This document shows, piece by piece, positions 26,782-38,400 of a stretch of 64,000 bases of DNA. The first letter of the stretch is position 1. Every line of letters starts with the position of its first letter. Source of the stretch: Pontederia crassipes (taxonomy: Eukaryota; Streptophyta; Magnoliopsida; Commelinales; Pontederiaceae); the NCBI GenBank assembly GCA_030549335.1, contig CM060195.1:13359501-13423500 (forward strand), given 5' to 3'. The notes under the pieces were generated by a model. That model made no database searches. It saw nothing but the letters and a program-made list of their open reading frames with translations, and was not told the origin of the DNA. The translations under genes were made by a program, and so were the position numbers.

Positions 26782-28041
26782 TATTGGAGCAAAGTTTTAA
26801 AGCGCTAAATAATTATATTTTGACGATACAAACCTCGTAAAATTAGAATTATATGTCGAAAAGGTTTAAACAAAATGAGTTATTTCAATAATTAAACTTT
26901 CGATTAATAATTGTCTATGTTCCCATGAGATTTATATGAAGAGATGAATATCAAAATTGTAGAGAAATATGTTAGCTTTTTATAGAATAAAAAATTATCT
27001 CATTTGGATACTTATATGAAACGTTATGAATAAAAGAGTAAAAGTCTAAAATGTATTATTTAAAATGGACAAATCTTTGTACTAAACTTTGAATCAATCT
27101 TTGACTATAGTATCATTATATTTTGGATGAATAATAAATATCAAAGTTGTAGATAATTCAGTTAATTTTTTATAGAATAAAAAATCATCTCATTTAGATT
27201 ATTGTACAAAATGTTATTCTCAAAATAGTGCAGGGAGGTCGACTTGGCGATTAGAACATCGATTGATCGGTCAGTTTCAGCAAACAAAAAGATGAGATTG
27301 AATCAGTAGTGAAAAATTCTCCCACGGTCATATATTTCATAAAAGAAAGTATACCGATCCACCGGTGGAGCAAAATGGTCGACCGATCAGCGCGCAAAAT
27401 GCAATAAAACGGTCATATTTTGGCCCCAAAATTAGGAAACAAGTCCCAACAACTAAATGGAGTTAAGAAGCCTATAAAAGAAGATCAAGGGTCAGAATTC
27501 ATCAAGCATTCAAGGAAAACTTCAGGCATCGAAGGAAAATTATTTTCTTGAAGTCATTGTTATATTTTCTCTTCTTTCTCTCTTCTTTTCTTGTGAGGTT
27601 TACATTGTAAAAGAGAGAAATACTTTCTTAAAGATTTGAGTGTGAGCTCCTGTGTAGTATTGGTTCTATCTTACTTTTCAGGCTAGAGAAAAGATAAGCT
27701 TCATAGGAGGAGAGTGTGCTTGAGAAAAGGGGATTTTGTGTAAAGGTTTTCTTCCTTGCCCTCATTTGGAACGAAGGAAGAGTTTAGTGAAATCTTGTCA
27801 AATGGGGACGTAAGCCAAGGTGTGGTTGAACATTGTCAACAAACCACCTTGTGTTCTTGTGTTTGATTTCTCTTTTCCTCTCCTTCTCATATTATTATGC
27901 ATGTAATATGATTTGATTGTTATTGCTTTGATTTGAATATTGATGAATCAATTTCAAGTTTTCGCAATGTATTGTTTGAAATCAATACTTTTGAGTTTTA
28001 ACACCAATTCACCCCTTCTCTTGGTGCCTTGGGATCCTACA
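26782..28041 (-). mobile_element. Solo LTR, family E, inverted copy
   Basis: 1260 bases. Read on the minus strand it runs TGTAGGATCCCAAGGC to GCTCCAATA and aligns along its whole length with 23125-24339. It is flanked by CATTG on both sides (26777-26781 and 28042-28046). The different duplication shows an independent insertion from the forward copy. Confidence 0.85.
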
Positions 28042-28332
28042 CATTGCAGCCCTCTTTTCTGTGACATGAACTCACGGTGACCATGGACACCCTGTCGTTG
28101 ACCAATCTCGACAAAATTGTCGTCGACTGCTGCCCAGCATCTCGGTGACCACAAGGCGGAGTTCTCCTTCCAACATCGACCTCCATTCACATCTCCGACG
28201 CCGTTGCTATCATTTTTTACCATCGGCAAACCCATCGACTGTGAAGAAGACGATTGATTATGGATAATGATTGCCAGACCATGACCCATGTTCTTTTATA
28301 GAATTGTCGATTGCTTCTATGGGGCCATTAGT

Positions 28333-29090
28333 TGATATGAACCTAGATATACTCTCCTTATTGTGAATGCAGATTCGATGACGAATCCTTTTGAAGAGGA
28401 GGGGAATGATATGAACCAAGAAATGCTTACAATTACAGCCGACAATAGAATAATCTTCTATCAAAATTGGATGATCAAGATAATGTTGTAGATCTCAAAC
28501 ATAAGGCAATTGAAGATATCAAGAATATCTGCAATTTACAATTGATCAAATTACAAGATCAAGTTGCGTCAAATCAAATTTCCAACGAGTTACAAATTGG
28601 AGCTGCATGAAGATTCAATAAAATTTGGGTCAAATAAATAATAGTTTAACCTTATTTATTTGAAATTTTTAGAATTAATTATACATGAAAATTCTGCTGA
28701 GATTTGCAAGAGAAAATTGATTTGCTTCTTTCAAGAAACTAGTTACCTTTCTTGTAGGCTAAGTTAGGATCTTTTCTTTCAGCCCAAATTCTATTTGTAG
28801 GGCCTATACTGGTGTATATTGTTATTTCAGACGTCTTTGAATCTATGAATGTTTTGACTTAATTGCTTTTGTTGTAAAGAAACTCCTCCAACCCGTTCTT
28901 CGAAACTTTCGTCGTTAATTACAAGATTGGCTATCTTGTTATTAAATTCATCTATTTATAATATCGATTGCTTGGTTCATTGTGATCTTGAGATTATATT
29001 CCGCTGCCTTGAAAATTTATTTGATCATGTTTCTTTGATTATCATATATTGTTCCAATCACTCAAAGCATTATTCTTGAGCATCGTATCA
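28333..29090 (+). repeat. 5' LTR of element F
   Basis: 758 bases. About 75 bases in, it contains a second copy of the polypurine-tract-plus-LTR-start module (TTTTGAAGAGGAGGGGAATG at 28391). Confidence 0.8.
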
Positions 29091-29941
29091 GTTAGTATCA
29101 TAGCCGCATTTTTTATTCGATTTTCTAATTATCTTCCATTATTCTAGTTCTCCCCTATTTCAATTTTTGAAAAAAAACAACAAAAAAAATCTATTTTGTT
29201 TGTTCTTCAAATCCTAGCTGTCTTCCTTATTTGCTTTCATTTGTTCTTCAAGCCCTAGCCGTCATCTATTCTTCAAAATTTCTTGCAGTTTTGAAAAAAA
29301 AAAAGAAAACCACAAAAAAAATATGCTTATTTGTTGTTGAAACCCTAGTCGTCATCCTTATTTGTTCTCAAATTTGCTGCAGTTTAAGAAAAAAAGCAGA
29401 AAATAATTCCAAAAATAAAAAAAAAGGCTGAAAAGGAAAGTGCAAGAAAGGAGGAAAGAGAAGAACAGGGAAAAAAAATTTGGAAAGAAAAAATTCGAAA
29501 AAAAAATAGAAAAAAATAAAAATGAAAGAAAGGATTCAAAAGAGAGAGGAAAGAAAAAAAAAAGAAAGATTATTTCTGGAGAAAAATGCAAAGAAAATTT
29601 TGAGAATAGAATAATTTGACTCAAGGAAGGGTGATCTTTGATTTCATTCCAATTCTGAATTTTTTGATATCTATCCTTTTTTGACAACCTTTTTCCTCTG
29701 ATTTCTATTCCAAATCAACTTCAAATATTCTTTTGATCTTGCAATCATATTGATAAATTAAATTGATTTAATTGCTCATTGCCTTGTGTTGACTTGCATT
29801 AGTTCTCTTAGAAATTCTTAGAGGGTTCAAGAGAAAAAAAAGGCTGAGTGGTGAGTACAATTCAGGAAAAAGCCAAATAGAGTTTAGGTAAGATACGAGG
29901 GTCACCGCGTGAGGTAGTGAGTTTGTTTTTACTACTAACTT

Positions 29942-30838
29942 TTGCTGCAAAAGTTGCTTATAATGTCAACAGAAAAGGACAAAGAGTTTAATCCTCAAAA
30001 AAGAAAAGTTGATAAAAAGAGAATGATGGAGTTTATGACACAATATTTTCAACATCTTGAAAATATGATCACTGAGCTTCATGATGAGATAGATGTGCAG
30101 AAGGAACAAATTGGACAACTACAACAAGTTATACAACCAAAACATAAAAGAGATCGCCAAAGACATCGTGCTCTTGTTGATGGAGAGATGGAAGAGGAAG
30201 ATGATGAAGCCTCTGTTATAAATTGGAGAAGTCATAGACGTGTTCAGATTGGAGGAAGAAGTCATGATTCAGAAATTGTTTTCTATGCGCGTTGTTGTAT
30301 TTTGGACAGAACTTGTGGACTGATTATTGATAGTGAAAGTTGCGTTAATTTTGCTAGCCATTACATTGTGGAGAAGTTGGAGCTACCGACCTTAAAGTAC
30401 CCAAAACCATACAAACTTCAATGGATAAACGATGGAGGAGAAGTCGAAGTGACCAAGCATGTGCTTGTGTCATTTAAAATTGGATGATTTACTGATGAAG
30501 TATTATGTGATGTTGTATCAATACATGTTTGTCATATCCTTTTGGGGCAACCATGGCAATATGATCGATGTGTGAAACATGATGGTGCTACCAACCGTTA
30601 TAAATGTCACAAAGATGGGAGAAAATACACTTTAGCACCATTGTCACCTCAAGAAACATACGAAGAGCAGGTGCAACTTAAAGACCGTGTAGCAGTCTAC
30701 AACGTTGAGAGAAAAAATTTGGTTGCACAACATCACTTGAAGAAAGATGAAGCTGATTGTACAGCAACTCCAAACAATTCTGAAAGTTGTGAGGAAGACA
30801 AAGATAAAAAATATGAGTGTCACAACTTGAGTGATTAA
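29942..30838 (+). pseudogene. Gag-protease remnant of element F
   Basis: Fossil. A coiled-coil segment (about residues 25-60 of the first frame) is followed by an acidic stretch. After it comes a retroviral-type aspartic protease with LIIDSESCVNFAS, VEKLELPTLKYPKPYKLQW and, further on, HILLGQPWQYDR. The order and spacing fit plant gypsy proteases. It is broken. Confidence 0.75.
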
Positions 30839-31361
30839 AGTGATAGCCACACAACTTTTGAGTGCTTAGAAAGGCCACCTTTTGAAAGCATTGAGATGCA
30901 ATATTTAGATGTTGAGTATTATGAGAGTTATGAGAATGAGAGAAGACTTAGAAAGCCCACCTCCAGAGAGATATGAGCAAAAAGACTTGAGTGTTGAGGC
31001 AAAAGAAAGAGAATTCAGTAATTTTTCTCCTAACACTAACCATCTTTTGTCTTTTGATTCTGATTTGTCCATGCAGATATGTAGGAGTGGAGTATATGAA
31101 GATACAAATTCTATCATGCAAGGATTTGAAAGAGGTTATATTGATTTTATGACGACTAGTTTGAAAAATCTATCTCTTACCTTTGAAAATTTATATTTGT
31201 TCGGTGACTAACTTGTAGGATTCAATTGAGAGGAGTATTGAATGTCATGCAAACATTAGATTTGAATTTTTTATTCCACTTTGTTCTTCATTGAGTGCTG
31301 AAACACATTATTTGAGTCATATGTTGAAATTTTGGAATGAATATTTTTTAGTCATGATTGA

Positions 31362-31946
31362 TTGGTTGATTATGATTTCAAGTTTTTTTATGAGCCTAGA
31401 ATCTTATTCATTTCTTTAAATCCACCTTTGTGCTTTCCTAAGATCATTTTTGTTGATGATGGTTGCAATATTACATATAATTTTCACATCATGATTGGGA
31501 ATTTCATTGCATCTGCATTAGTAAGACTTCTATGCATTTTTAAACAAAGATTTGGAATTAATCTTTTTGGAGATATTTTGATTAATAGCAGTCATTTGCA
31601 AGGTAATGTTGATGATGTTTTGGTTTGTTGCAAGGATTTGCATGATTCCCCCTATAAGTCAAGTTATTTGCTGCGTTACAGATCCTATGATATTTCACTT
31701 GCAGATTTTAAAGATCCATTTTATTTTGATGAAAAAGATGTTCTTATTTTGGAACTACTTGACAATCTCCATGTTAGATCTCTAGTTTCGTGGAATACAT
31801 TGCACATTTTATTTGACTGGATCCTTATGCACAAAGGAAGGTCCCCAAAGTTTCACAATTTGTTTCTTAAAATATCATTGTCACATGGGCATAAGATATT
31901 TCATCTAGGTGAGTATAATAGTGACATTACTTTTTATATTGCCTAA
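31362..31946 (+). other. Unidentified 194-codon open frame in element F
   Basis: It lies where a gypsy element would normally encode RT, yet it shows none of the RT, RNase H or integrase motifs. The translation is rich in Phe, Leu, Ile and His. It may be captured or non-coding DNA that is open by chance. A+T-rich sequence makes long chance frames less likely but does not exclude them. No function is proposed. Confidence 0.3.
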
Positions 31947-32168
31947 GTTGTTTTTTTTCTCAAAACTTGCAGGATCTTAATAGGATGATAAAATTGAGAA
32001 ATTATTGCCGTTATGATATACATCGTCCCATCTGACACATCAAAGGGAAGTATCAATATCTCCATTATGCATGTCCTATATTATTTAATAAATTTAGATA
32101 TGTGATAGGTTATATTCTTCTTATTGTGAATGTAGATTCGAGGATGAATCTTTTTGAAGAGGAGGGAA

Positions 32169-32933
32169 ATGATATGAACCTGAATATACTCTCCTTATTG
32201 TGAATGCAGATTCGAGGACGGATCCTTTTGAAGAGGAGGGGAATGATATGAATCAGGAAATGCTTACAATTGCAACTGACAATAGAATAATCTTCTATCA
32301 AAGTTGGATAATTAAGATAATGTTGTGGATCTCAGACATAAAGCAATTGAAGATATCAAGAATATCTGCGATTTATAATTAATCAAATTACAAGATCAAG
32401 TTGCATCAAATCAAATTCCCAACGAGTTATAAATTGGAGCTACATGAAGATTCAATAAAATTCGGGCCAAATAAATAATAGTTTAATCTTATTTATTTGG
32501 AATTTTCAGAATTAATTATACATGGAAATTCTGCTGAGATTTTCAAGAGGAAATTGATTTGCTTCTTTCAAGAAACTAGTTACCTTTCTTGTATGCTAAG
32601 TTAGGATCTTTTCTTTCAGCCCAAATTCTATTTGTAGAGTCTATATTTACTAGTGTATATTGCTATTTCAGACATCTTTGAATCTATGAATATTTTGGCT
32701 TAATTTCTTTTGCTGTGAGGGAACTCCTGCAATCCGTTCTTTGGGAACTTTCGCCGTTAATTATAAGGTTGGCTATCTTGTTATCAAATTCATCTATTTA
32801 TAATATTGATTGCTTGGTTCATTGTAATCTTGATATTAATATTCCGCTACCTTGAAAATTTGTTTGATCTCGTTTCTTTGATTATCATATATTGTTCCGG
32901 TCACTCAAGACATTATTTTTTAGCATCGTATCA
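32169..32933 (+). repeat. 3' LTR of element F
   Basis: 765 bases with the same internal polypurine-tract copy. The true tract, TTTTTGAAGAGGAGGGAA, ends just before it. Confidence 0.8.
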
Positions 32934-33585
32934 GTTGTATATCTCACAGGCCATGCTCTTCTTCTGGAGGTCATAAGTGCGCGACCATGACCAGTGACTA
33001 TATGCGCCTCTTCGTCATCGCCACTGTTAGGGTCTTGATTTGCATATCACGTCCCGTTGAATGGCACAGAAGGCCCATGATCTCTTCAATACGATCCGTT
33101 AACATTATCTCATGGGTCATTATTTGTCCTTCACAACCAGTAACAAGATTGAAAAAAAAAGAAGAAAAGAAGAGGAAGAAAGAAAGAGAAAAAAATTGTC
33201 TCTTCGGAATTGAAGAAAAGTGGGAAACATAGGCGCCCAAAATTTGTATCAGCCAAGGACACTATGGATTCTTCATGGCTTCTTCCTACATCTTCCACAT
33301 CAGGTTGTCTCTTTCCTTTTATACTTTTACATTACTTCATTATCAAGAATTATTTTTTATTATTTAGAGTTGAATTTGGAGGAGTTTAAAATGTCTTTCA
33401 TTCAAAATTTTCACAAAGCCGAGTATTATGGAAAAGTGGTGAGACACTTAGGCGATGGATGTATAAAACATAGTGTTAAGAAGAGTAGTTAAGTAATAGG
33501 GTGGAAGCAATGATTAACCATTTTGGCTGGAGCTTTGCTTTGAACAATTCTTGAGGACAAACAAGCATCTAAGCTTGGGGGAGTT
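32934..33585 (+). other. Right interior of element D
   Basis: Non-coding DNA between F and the 3' LTR of D. It again carries CGTTGAA/CCGTTAA words, and ends in TTGAGGACAAACAAGCATCT followed by the polypurine tract. Confidence 0.6.
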
Positions 33586-35090
33586 TGATGCATACAAAAT
33601 ACAACATATAATTAGCCATGCATTTAGTCACATTTCGATTCATTTTCATATAGCATGCATCATTTTATATCTTATTTGCTTTAATTTTATAAAAATAAAA
33701 ATAGAAAGCAAAAGAAGAGAGACAGGAAGCCACAAAAACAAATGACACTCAAGTCGGAGTTAAAATGGATTCAGAAAGTGCAAATTAGTGTAGGCTGCTA
33801 GTACTGAAATGAATATAATGGGTCATGATATACATGACACAAGGTCGTTACAGGTCCGTTATGACTCGTTAAAATGCATAGTTTCACCCAGAAATCTTGC
33901 CCGAGTTACGGGCCATGACCAGGATATTACGTGGCATTAAAATTAGACTTTTACTTCGATTTGAACACTATGAGGACCATGAAATTAATGTTGTGATCCA
34001 TGAAAAGTCATATTAGGACCGTTATAGAGCTGTTGTGGGGCATTACGAAGGCTGTTTTCAAAATTTCTTCCACTTTTATTAGGGATTTCAATTGCAAATC
34101 AACTCCAAATCGTACCATAAGTCCTAGGGATCATTAGGAAACGTATTTACATAGATTTGAAGAAGTTTTTTATGGTTTCAAAATCCAAGTCTATTCTGAA
34201 TCTTTATTGTTTTGACATAAAAAGACTCTCAATCAAATTGATACTTTACCAAAACCAAATCAAATTGAAACTTTACCAAAACCCTTGGGACGCCTAGAGG
34301 CTATAAATAGAGACCCTAGGAGATTGAAAAATGTGTGCTTGTGGTGCTTGAGACCTGGGAGCCGTGCTACATTGCTGAGGACGAATTTCAAGCTTGAAGA
34401 GGATTTTTCGAGAGCAACTGCGGAATAACTCATCGTTTGTATTTTGCAGTGATTCAGAGATCATCGAAAGAAAGAGTTCAGTCTTCTAATCATTGTTTGG
34501 ATGCTCTTTACCCATGTTTTTTATGCCTAATTAATTCTGTAATAGAGATTATTAATCCTATCGAGAAAACTGCATGAACTCGGTTGTTAGAATTTGAATT
34601 AATATAGTTATTTTAGTTTCTTTTGATTATGATTGTTCTTCTTAATGCTTTTTACTGAGTTTATTATGAGATAAGACTACAAACCAGATTTGGAGTGCTA
34701 ATTTTTTGATTTAATAATTTTCACCAAATCGTTCTTTATCTTGAGAGTTGAAGCAATCATAACACAAATCTTGTAACTCATCGTTTGTGCTTGATTTTGT
34801 GCGATCTATCAGTTTTTACCCAACGAGGATAACTATTAGTTTAGGACTTACAACTTAATGCGTCTTAATGTCTTTCTTAACTAGCGTTTGTGATCCTAAG
34901 TTTTGTGAGAGTTAAGATAGTTTGACTTACTCCGCGTAAAGGTCATTAGTTTAAGTAATCCTAATCCGTCTCAAGAACTGAACTTATTCATCATTGTTAT
35001 AATTCAATCTTCATAGTTGTCTATGCTAGTTAATCATTATCTTTAATTATCCATAATCCTTAGGCTCAACACCACTTTATTTTATTTTTT
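33586..35090 (+). repeat. 3' LTR of element D
   Basis: It starts TGATGCATACAAAATACAAC directly after the polypurine tract. It is shorter than the 5' copy at its outer end, where gag sequence of element A resumes. Confidence 0.8.
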
Positions 35091-35099
35091 GTTATTTAT

Positions 35100-35460
35100 T
35101 TTTTTTGCACATTTATTTTTTGGCCGACCGAGTGACGTCCTTAGAAGAGGCTATGGAGGCGAAGCTCAAGGCTTTGGAGATAGATCTATTGCTGCTCGAA
35201 GGCCTCCTCTTAGATGCAAGAGGGTTGTAGCTGAGGACCTCAGTTCCCAAGTTCTTGGGGTCCAAACCGAAGAAATATGACAATCGATGATTTTCTTTGG
35301 TGTCTTGAAAAGAGATTCAAGATGAGCAAGATTGTCATCGAGTGCGACCAAATCAACATGGCCATGCGCTATGTGGTAGATGGTGCACTCTTGTGGTGGC
35401 GTCGGATGGAAGAAGACGACGGAGCTACGTTCTATCCTAAGCCGAGAATTCTTGTGTGTT
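35100..35460 (+). pseudogene. Gag segment of element A
   Basis: Fossil. The region reads like the middle of a chromovirus gag: a coiled-coil run (TSLEEAMEAKLKALEIDLLL), then a capsid-like segment with FGSKPKKYDN, LEKRFKMSKIVIECDQINMA and GALLWWRRMEEDDGA. It continues the gag start seen at 21290-21515 on the other side of element D. Confidence 0.65.
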
Positions 35461-35469
35461 CTATCCTAG

Positions 35470-38400
35470 GCGACAATTTGTACTTCATCTAGAGTTTTGC
35501 TAGCATAATAGATAATATGTTGCTTCTTATCCTTCCTCTGTCCAAGAACTCCTCCAACAGCTTGGTCACTGACATCACATGGAAGTTCAAATGGTAGTGA
35601 CCAGTCAGGTGGCTAGATAATTGGAGCTGTCCTGAGTGTCTTTTTCAGTATATTAAAGGATTTTAGACAATCTTCATCAAATATAAAATCATCTTCTTTG
35701 GACAGGAGCTTTATCAACGGCATTGCAATGAGTGAGAAGTCCTTGATAAATCGACGATATAATCCGACATGTCCAAGAAAACTTCTGATTCCCTTGACAT
35801 TTGAAGGTAGAGGTATATAACTTCTGTTTTAGCTCTATCAACTTCAATGCCTCTGCCTGAGACAATATGACCCAATACTACACCTTCTTGCACCATAAAG
35901 TGGTATTTCTCCCAATTCAGTACCAGATTAGTCTCAGCACATCTTTGTAAAACTTCGCAGAGGTTGTTTAAGCAATCTTCAAAAGAGGTCCCGTATACTG
36001 AGAAGTCATCCATAAAAACTTCCATGATTTCTTTAATGAAGTTTGAGAAAATAGACATCATGCACCTTTGAAAACTTGTAGGAGCATTGTGCAATTCGAA
36101 TGGCATTCTTCTGTAGACGAAGGTCCTATATGGGCATGTGAAAGTAGTCTTTTCCTGATACTCTGAAGAAACCAGATAATCCATCCAGATAACAGAAATA
36201 AGAATGATTCGCAAGTCTCCCCAGGATTTGATCAATGAAAGGAAGAGGGTAATGATCTTTTCGGGTGGCTTTATTCAACTTTTTGAAGTCTATGCACATC
36301 CTCCATCCTGTGACAGTGTGTGTAGAGATGAATTTATTTGAATCGATTTTGATCACGGTCATGCCACCTTTCTTTGGCACGCGCTGCACAGGATTTGCTC
36401 ATTGATGATTCCTGTGTCTAGTAGCTTAAGTACTTCTTTCTTTACCACTTCCTTCATAGATGGATTGAGTCTCCTCTATCCCTCTATAGATAGTCTGAAA
36501 TTCTTCTCCATACGGATACGATGCATGCAAAGAGAGGGATTTATTCCTTTAAAATCATCTAGAGTGTATCATGTGACATACTTGTAAGATTTCAGCTTGG
36601 TGAGTAGCATTTGGAGTTGTTTCGATTCCAAATTTTCATTAACAATAATTGGGTAAGTAAAGTCTTCTCCTAGGAATTCATATCATTTCTGGGGCAGCTT
36701 CTTCAGTTCAGGGTTGGGCTCTTTTTTCAAACTCGGTCCTTCCCCAGGGTTGAGAGGTTGACTCTCTTGTATATTGTCAAGGTCTTGAATGAGTGCAAGC
36801 AGCATGTGACTGGTTAAGAGCCGAGCTTCTTCCTTGCACCATAATGATGATTCTTGAGCTCCAAGGAAGACTTCTAAGGAATCGGATATATGGATGACAG
36901 ATGTGACTTTTTGAATCAAAGGATCCACTTGCTCAGGTTAGAAGTGGTAGTCTTCCATGTTCGGGCAATTGATTATCTAATTCAGTCGAAACTCCACAAC
37001 GTCATTGCCTATTTGAAAAGTGAGACGACCTTGTTTGACATCAATCATTGCTCCTATAGTAGCTAGAAAAGGTCTTCCCAAAAGAATAGGTGTTTGATTG
37101 TCTTCGTCCATAGTATGTAGAAATTCCCTACCTTGATCGATATATCTTCCAAAATTCCTTGGGGGATTTTAATGGATCGATCAGCTAGTTGAAGAGACAT
37201 ATTGGTGGGTTTTATGTCACCCATTTCAAGTTTTCTACGCAATTAGAGAGGGATCACACTTACGGAGGACCCTAGATCGCATAAGGCTCTTTGAATTCTT
37301 CCCTATCTCACAAGATATAGAGAAGTTTCTAAGATCCTTAAGTTTTGGAGGCAATCTATTTTGAATAATGGCACTAACTTCAATTGTCAATGCTACTGTT
37401 TCATTCTCTTGGATTCTTCTCTTTTTGATAAGATGTCTTTAAGGAATTTGGCATAAGCTGGCATCTATTGGATGGCTTCAATGAAAGGCATATTAATATA
37501 GAGCTTCTTTAGGATTTCAACAAACTTGTCAAATTGTTGGTCTTGTCGACTTCTTTCAAGAGCTTTAGGAAATGGTACTCGTAAAGAGTAGTTGGAAGGG
37601 CCTTTTGAAGTTTTCGATCGTTTGGCTTCTTTTGGCTCTTTTAATTCAGCATCTGATTGGACTATATCTCCTGCTTTGGAATTTCCTTGTCTTTTGATTC
37701 TGAAGTTTCTACTCTTGTCCTTTTTATATCTTCGGTCGTCCTCTCACTTCTTAGTGTTACAGCTTGGACTTGCTCCTTCGAATTTTGTTCTGGTTGTCCA
37801 AGTAGAATCCCTAATTGTCTTGAAGATGATGTAGCTTATTGAGCTATCTGTGTCTCCAACATTTTGTTGTAGATTTGAGATATTTTTTATCTTCTCAAAC
37901 ATCTTTTGCATGAGTCTATCTTGTTTAGACATGTACTTCTCCATCAAGAATTGTCCATGGTCAATAGGGAGATTCTAAAGTTGCATTTTTTTATTGGCTC
38001 TGTTCTGCCAAGCAGGGGCCTGGGCTTGCTGCTAATTGTATTTCCATCCAGGATTGAATGTATTAGAATAAGGGTCATTGTTAGAAGGATAGGACCCTAC
38101 TACATTCGCTTGATGTTGATGAGTTTTCTGCTTCAGTAACGTGCAATGTATGGAAATATGATCGGGTGGCTTCATATTTCACAACATCTAGATATCATGT
38201 TGACAATTGGTGTGGCTTCATTAAGTCCGGGTCTACTGATTGCCTTCTGAACAATATATTCCACTTTAGAAGAACATTTTCACCATCTAAACGTGTTTGA
38301 ATAGATGCAATGGATTCATTGGACCTCGAATGAGCTAAGAAATTCTGATTTTTTGCTATTTCTTCAATGAGCTGATAGGTTTCATCAACATTTTTTCTTT

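Larger units (their letters stand above)
28333..32933 (+). mobile_element. LTR element F, Ty3/gypsy with gag-protease remnant
   Basis: Fossil inserted in D. The LTRs 28333-29090 and 32169-32933 start TGATATGAACC and end CATCGTATCA, and are about 91% alike by eye. The primer-site region TTAGTATCATAGCC (29092-29105) resembles the tRNA-Met site. The interior carries a coiled-coil and protease remnant (29942-30840) and an unidentified open frame (31362-31946). No RT or integrase was seen, so it was probably non-autonomous. It is broken. Flanks TTAGT and GTTGT match at only three of five positions. Confidence 0.8.
21519..35090 (+). mobile_element. LTR element D, large Athila/Tat-like non-autonomous element
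   Basis: Fossil inserted in the gag of element A. The 5' LTR (21519 to about 23054) is followed by AGTTTTTGGCTCCATTTCCG, a decayed form of the GGCGCCGTTGCCGGGGA primer-site region usual in Athila/Tat elements. The 3' LTR (33586 to about 35090) is preceded by AAGCTTGGGGGAGTT. The LTRs are about 88% alike by eye, and the 3' copy is shorter. The interior has a weak gag-like frame at 24411-24818 but no recognisable protease, RT or integrase of its own. D carries two solo LTRs and element F as inserts. Net of these it would be about 6.5 kb. Confidence 0.75.

Noticed and set aside
29358-29687. 109-codon Phe/Ser/Leu-rich minus frame
   Set aside because: It is the complement of an A/G-rich low-complexity leader in element F.
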